A DNA stretch of 35,418 bases from Flavobacterium sp. Its GTDB lineage: Bacteria; Bacteroidota; Bacteroidia; Flavobacteriales; Flavobacteriaceae. The stretch lies in contig JAAURU010000002.1 of assembly GCA_012032075.1 (NCBI GenBank), positions 1 to 35,418 on the forward strand, read 5' to 3'. Positions 31,205 through 35,418 of the stretch are shown in pieces (position 1 is the first letter of the stretch; each line of letters begins with the position of its first letter). The notes beneath the pieces are model-generated. The model did no database searches, had not been told where the DNA came from, and saw nothing but the letters and a program-made list of their open reading frames with translations. The translations under genes and the position numbers were made by a program.

Positions 31205-31230
31205 CTCGTGTTCGAACACGAGCAAAGAAA
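31205..31230 (-). promoter_or_regulatory. Perfect 18-bp palindromic operator CTCGTGTTCGAACACGAG with -7-like TTTCTTTG (minus strand), lyase operon promoter
   Basis: 31205-31222 is its own reverse complement; CAAAGAAA at 31223-31230 = TTTCTTTG on minus (one mismatch to TAnnTTTG); 50 bp upstream of the lyase-like gene start. Confidence 0.75.
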
Positions 31231-31384
31231 TAAAAAAAAAATAACATAAAAAAATAATTTATTATACTTAATTCCAATAATTTATAAATTTATTATAAAA
31301 ATACGTTTTTTTTCTATTTTAAGTTAGTAATCATTCGTTAAAAAAACGATATTTGCTTTATAAATTAATTACAACGTTTGCGTA

Positions 31385-32389
31385 ATGGAAGAAAGAAATA
31401 CAACCCTTGGAGAATTTATTATTGAGCATCAAAATTCTTTTCAGTATTCCACGGGAGAATTATCGAGGATTATAAATTCAATTCGTTTAGCTGCAAAAGT
31501 AGTTAATTACAAAGTAAATAAAGCTGGATTAGTCGATATTGTTGGTGCCGCAGGAGAACAAAATATTCAAGGTGAAGACCAACAAAAATTAGATGTGTTT
31601 GCCAATGAAACTTTTATTCAAACATTAACAAATAGAGAGATAGTTTGTGGAATAGCTTCTGAAGAAAATGATGATTTTATAACTGTTGAAGGTTCAGACA
31701 AAGGTCACAATAATAAATATGTGGTTTTGATTGATCCTTTAGACGGTTCTTCAAATATAGATGTTAATGTTTCGGTAGGAACTATTTTTTCTGTTTACAG
31801 AAGAATCACTCCTATAGGAACTCCAGTGCAACTGGAAGATTTTTTACAACCAGGAGTGAATCAAGTTGCAGCAGGATATGTTATTTATGGAACTTCAACT
31901 ATGTTAGTTTATACTACTGGTCATGGTGTAAATGGGTTTACATTAAATCCAGCTATAGGAACATTTTATCTTTCTCATCCTAACATGCAATTTTCAAAAG
32001 ATGGAACTATTTATTCTATAAATGAAGGAAACTACATTCATTTTCCTCAGGGTGTAAAAAACTATTTAAAATATTGTCAAATGGAAGAAGGAGATAGACC
32101 TTATACTTCGAGATATATAGGAAGTTTGGTTTCTGATTTTCATAGAAACATGATAAAAGGTGGAATTTATATATATCCTACAAGTTCAAAAGCACCTAAT
32201 GGAAAGCTAAGACTTTTATATGAGTGTAATCCAATGGCTTACATTGCAGAGCAAGCTGGTGGAAAAGCATCAGATGGTTATAACAGAATTATGGAATTGA
32301 CACCAACAGCATTACATCAACGTGTGCCTTTTTTCTGTGGAAGTAAAAATATGGTTGAAAAAGCAGAAGAATTTATGAAAAATTCGTAA
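31385..32389 (+). CDS. fbp: Class 1 fructose-1,6-bisphosphatase
   Basis: Intact 334 aa; [54 protein letters not shown]. Confidence 0.97.
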   Translation: MEERNTTLGEFIIEHQNSFQYSTGELSRIINSIRLAAKVVNYKVNKAGLVDIVGAAGEQNIQGEDQQKLDVFANETFIQTLTNREIVCGIASEENDDFITVEGSDKGHNNKYVVLIDPLDGSSNIDVNVSVGTIFSVYRRITPIGTPVQLEDFLQPGVNQVAAGYVIYGTSTMLVYTTGHGVNGFTLNPAIGTFYLSHPNMQFSKDGTIYSINEGNYIHFPQGVKNYLKYCQMEEGDRPYTSRYIGSLVSDFHRNMIKGGIYIYPTSSKAPNGKLRLLYECNPMAYIAEQAGGKASDGYNRIMELTPTALHQRVPFFCGSKNMVEKAEEFMKNS

Positions 32390-32395
32390 CAACTA

Positions 32396-32426
32396 AAAAG
32401 CTCTGAATTTTCAGAGCTCTATTTTT
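32396..32426. terminator. Bidirectional terminator between convergent fbp and the TerB-like gene
   Basis: AGCTCTGA-atttt-style short loop-TCAGAGCT (32399-32406/32411-32418) flanked by A-rich and T-rich runs. Confidence 0.75.
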
Positions 32427-32856
32427 ATTTATTCATATGTTGAATTTCGTATATAAAGGTATCTAAATCTACATTTAAAACTAATAATGATAAAGCTTTA
32501 TCAACAATGTAATTTACATTACTAGGAGTAAATCCTAAAGCTAATGCAAAACGGGTTAAAATTTGTTTTTGTCTTGGCCCTAAAACATGATCAGCATATA
32601 CCATTCTGGCTAAATCATACAAACGTTCTAATCTTTGAATATGTAAAACTGGAGGGTTTATAGGATATTTAGATGGGTTTTCTAAAATTTCTTCATATTC
32701 AGCTTTAGAAATTTCTAGTCGAACTGCTAATTTGTCTAAAAAATCTTTTTCTTCTGTGGTTAATTCACCGTCAGATAATGCAACTCTTACTATTGCTGAA
32801 AAATGACCTTTGTTTCTATTTTTAAATTCGTTATCAAATAAATCTGAAAATGACAT
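32425..32856 (-). CDS. TerB-like (tellurite-resistance TerB fold) protein
   Basis: MSFSDLFDNEFKNRNKGHFSAIVRVALSDGELTTEEKDFLDKLAVRLEIS; likely start MSFSDLF at 32856. Confidence 0.75.
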   Translation of the reverse strand: MSFSDLFDNEFKNRNKGHFSAIVRVALSDGELTTEEKDFLDKLAVRLEISKAEYEEILENPSKYPINPPVLHIQRLERLYDLARMVYADHVLGPRQKQILTRFALALGFTPSNVNYIVDKALSLLVLNVDLDTFIYEIQHMNK

Positions 32857-33032
32857 AATTTTTCTTTTTAAGTTTTGCAAAATTACACATTATTTATTTT
32901 TTAAAACAACCAAAAAACGAAATTTTATAAATAATCTATTTTTTTAAAAATAATTGTCAAGCTTTTCATAAAGGAATTTAATTTTTCTAAAATAAATTGT
33001 ATGTTTGAATTCCCCAAATAAAAGGTTAATTT

Positions 33033-33622
33033 ATGTCACAATTTTTGTTGTATTTTAAAGTAGGTCTTAATCATGTTTTAGACATTCATGCTTATGATCA
33101 TGTGTTGTTTTTAATTGCATTAATGTTGCCTTATGCATTTAAAGATTGGAAACGTGTTTTTGTGTTGGTTTCTCTATTTACCATAGGCCATACCTTGTCA
33201 TTAATTCTTTCTGTTTTGGTATCGTTTCTGTGAAAGCTTCATTAATTGAATTCTTAATTCCTATTACAATTCTTATAACAGCAGTGTTTCATTTATTTAC
33301 AGCAGGTAAATCGTCAAAAAATGAAAGCATTACTTTTATTGCAATCGTAACCTTGTTTTTTGGAATTATACATGGACTTGGTTTTTCAAATTATTTTAAG
33401 ACTATTTTACCAGGAAACGCAACAGCTAAATTGTTGCCTTTATTAGAATTTGCTCTAGGTATAGAAGCGGCACAAATAATGGTTGTTTTTGTAGTTTTAA
33501 TAATAGCCTACATTGTGCAAACTTTTTTTAGGTTTTCAAATAGAGATTGGGCATTAGTTATGTCGGCATTTATAATCGGAGTAGTTTTGCCAATGATTAT
33601 AGGAAGTGAAATTTGGAATTAG
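33033..33622 (+). CDS. HupE/UreJ-family membrane protein (frameshift at about 33225)
   Basis: GLNHVLDIHAYDHVLFLIALMLPYAFKDWKRVFVLVSLFTIGHTLSLILSVL + SLIEFLIPITILITAVFHLF...GIIHGLGFSNYFK. Confidence 0.85.
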
Positions 33623-33626
33623 ATAA

Positions 33627-34052
33627 ATGGAAGAAAAAAAACTAAAATATGACAAGGCATATTTGCGCATTGCAAAAGAGTGGGGACAACTGTCATATTG
33701 TAAGCGAAAAAAAGTTGGTGCAATTATTGTGAAGGATAGAATGATAATATCAGATGGTTACAATGGAACACCTACAGGTTTTGAAAATTGTTGTGAAGAT
33801 GACGATAATATAACAAAATGGTATGTGCTTCATGCAGAAGCTAATGCAATTTTAAAAGTAGCTCGTTCTACTCAATCTTGCGAAAATGCAACCTTATATA
33901 TTACTTTATCACCCTGTAAAGATTGTAGCAAATTAATACATCAATCAGGCATAAAAAGAGTAGTTTATCATGAAGCTTATAAAGATACATCTGGTGTTGA
34001 TTTTTTGCGAAAAGCAGGAGTTGAAGTAGAACTGTTAGAAGATTTAAATTAA
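33627..34052 (+). CDS. dCMP/cytidine deaminase family protein
   Basis: Intact 141 aa; HAEANAIL and TLSPCKDCSKLI zinc-binding motifs; GYNGTPTGFENC. Confidence 0.93.
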   Translation: MEEKKLKYDKAYLRIAKEWGQLSYCKRKKVGAIIVKDRMIISDGYNGTPTGFENCCEDDDNITKWYVLHAEANAILKVARSTQSCENATLYITLSPCKDCSKLIHQSGIKRVVYHEAYKDTSGVDFLRKAGVEVELLEDLN

Positions 34053-34056
34053 AAAA

Positions 34057-35418
34057 ATGAAAATGAATAAAATATATTTCCCTATAATAATCGCAATAGC
34101 TGTTGCGGTTGGTTTACTATTGGGAAGTAAATTAAATTCATTTAGTAATTCAGATTTTTTAGCAAAAAATTCAAAAAAAAATAAGCTTAATAAACTAATT
34201 GATTTTATAGATAGAGAATATGTAGATGATATTAACACAGATTCCATTGTAGATTTAACCGTCAATGGTATTCTTGAAAATTTAGATCCACATTCTGTTT
34301 ACATTAATAAAAAAGATTTACAAGGTGTTACTGAAAGTATGAAAGGAGACTTTGTAGGTATAGGCGTTAATTTTTACATATACAAAGATACCGTTGCAGT
34401 TATAAAACCTATCCAAAACGGTCCTTCTGAAAAAGCAGGAATTAAAGCTGGAGACAGAATATTATTTGCAGATAATTCTCAACTTTTCAATAAAAAAATT
34501 CAAAATGATAGTTTGTTTTCTAAATTAAAAGGAGAAAAAGGCTCTAAAGTTGATATTACTATATATAGAAAAGCAACCAATCAAAAATTAAAAATAAAAG
34601 TTACAAGAGATGTTGTTCCAATAAAAAGCGTAGATATTGCTTTAAAAGTTTCAGATAGAATAGGTTACATTAAAATAAATCGATTTGCAGAAACCACTTA
34701 TGACGAATTTCATAAAGCTCTATTGTCATTAAAAAGAGAAGGTATAAAAGAATTAGTAATAGATATGAGAGACAATGGAGGAGGTTATCTTGAAATTGCA
34801 GTTCAAATTGCAGATGATTTATTGAAAGATAAAGAATTAGTGGTTAAAACTAAAAATAAAAAGGAAGAGAAGACAAAACATTTGCTACTTCAAAAGGAGA
34901 TTTTGAAAACGGGAAAATATTTGTCTTAATTAATGAAAACAGTGCTTCTGCAAGTGAAATTTTAGCAGGAGCAATACAAGATAATGATAGGGGTTTAGTA
35001 ATAGGTCGTCGTTCATTTGGAAAAGGATTAGTGCAACGCGAAATGCCACTAGGAGATGGTTCTGCTGTTAGATTAACTGTTGCTAGGTATTATACTCCTT
35101 CTGGACGTTCTATTCAAAAACCTTATGAAGATAAAGGTGAAGCTTATTTTAACGAATTTGAAAAACGCTTTCAAAGTGGAGAATTATATGAAGCCGATAG
35201 CATAAAAGTTGCAGATAGTTTAAAATTTAAAACAAAAAAAGGACGAATTGTTTATGGTGGTGGAGGCATTACTCCAGATATTTTTGTGCCATTTGAAGCT
35301 AAAAAAAGGAGAAGAAGCCACATTAATGGTTATGCAATCGGGTGTGGTGAGTTATTTTGTTTTTGAGCAACTAGATAAAAAAGAAATTTACTTTAATAAA
35401 TTAAACTTTAAATCTCAT
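34057..35418 (+). CDS. S41-family C-terminal processing peptidase (two or more frameshifts; runs off the window end)
   Basis: PDZ region [85 protein letters not shown]-type end. Reading frame continues past 35366 as [37 protein letters not shown]. Confidence 0.93.

Noticed and set aside
31205-31222. Reading the CTCGTGTTCGAACACGAG palindrome as a terminator
   Set aside because: No loop (centre TTCGAA), no T-run directly after, and located 5' of a gene next to a promoter-like box; operator is a better fit.
292-35400. Programmed ribosomal frameshifting or recent decay of the PUL as explanation for split genes
   Set aside because: Breaks differ in sequence, occur as +1 and -1, mostly at plain homopolymers, in many unrelated genes including core genes; sequencing error is simpler.
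1-35418. CRISPR arrays, tRNA/rRNA genes, transposases, phage genes
   Set aside because: None recognised by eye on either strand; the repeats found are two-copy and not spacer-interleaved.

Overview
AT-rich Bacteroidota (Flavobacterium-like) DNA. A roughly 29 kb uronic-acid polysaccharide utilization locus (PUL, about 2.2-31.2 kb) sits between conserved core genes: aspartokinase and a GNAT acetyltransferase on the left; class-1 fructose-bisphosphatase, TerB-like, HupE/UreJ-like, dCMP deaminase and S41 protease on the right. Nearly all PUL genes are on the minus strand and fall into three blocks. Block (i): SusC/SusD, a PF05426-type lyase, KduI, a DUF4861-like protein and KduD, plus a separate T9SS-secreted protein. 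Block (ii): KdgK, YhcH/DUF386, KDPG aldolase, SDR mannonate oxidoreductase, UxuA, UxaC, an ExuT-like MFS transporter and a beta-helix protein. Block (iii): a T9SS jelly-roll lyase-like protein, GH2, a second PF05426-type lyase, GH88 and a PL6-type lyase. Two LacI-family regulators are encoded on the plus strand. By eye I found two different palindromic operator candidates, each present twice and next to a TAnnTTTG-like promoter box: TGTAATCGATTACA (susC and the T9SS gene) and CGTGTTCG(A/C)ACACG (kdgK operon and lyase operon). This suggests a two-regulator, multi-operon system for a probably unsulfated, glucuronate-containing polymer. Many genes, including core genes, are split by single-base indels, mostly in homopolymers. 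These look like sequencing or assembly errors, so the supplied ORF fragments are merged here. No tRNA, rRNA, CRISPR or transposase was seen. All family calls are from reading translations, with no database search.
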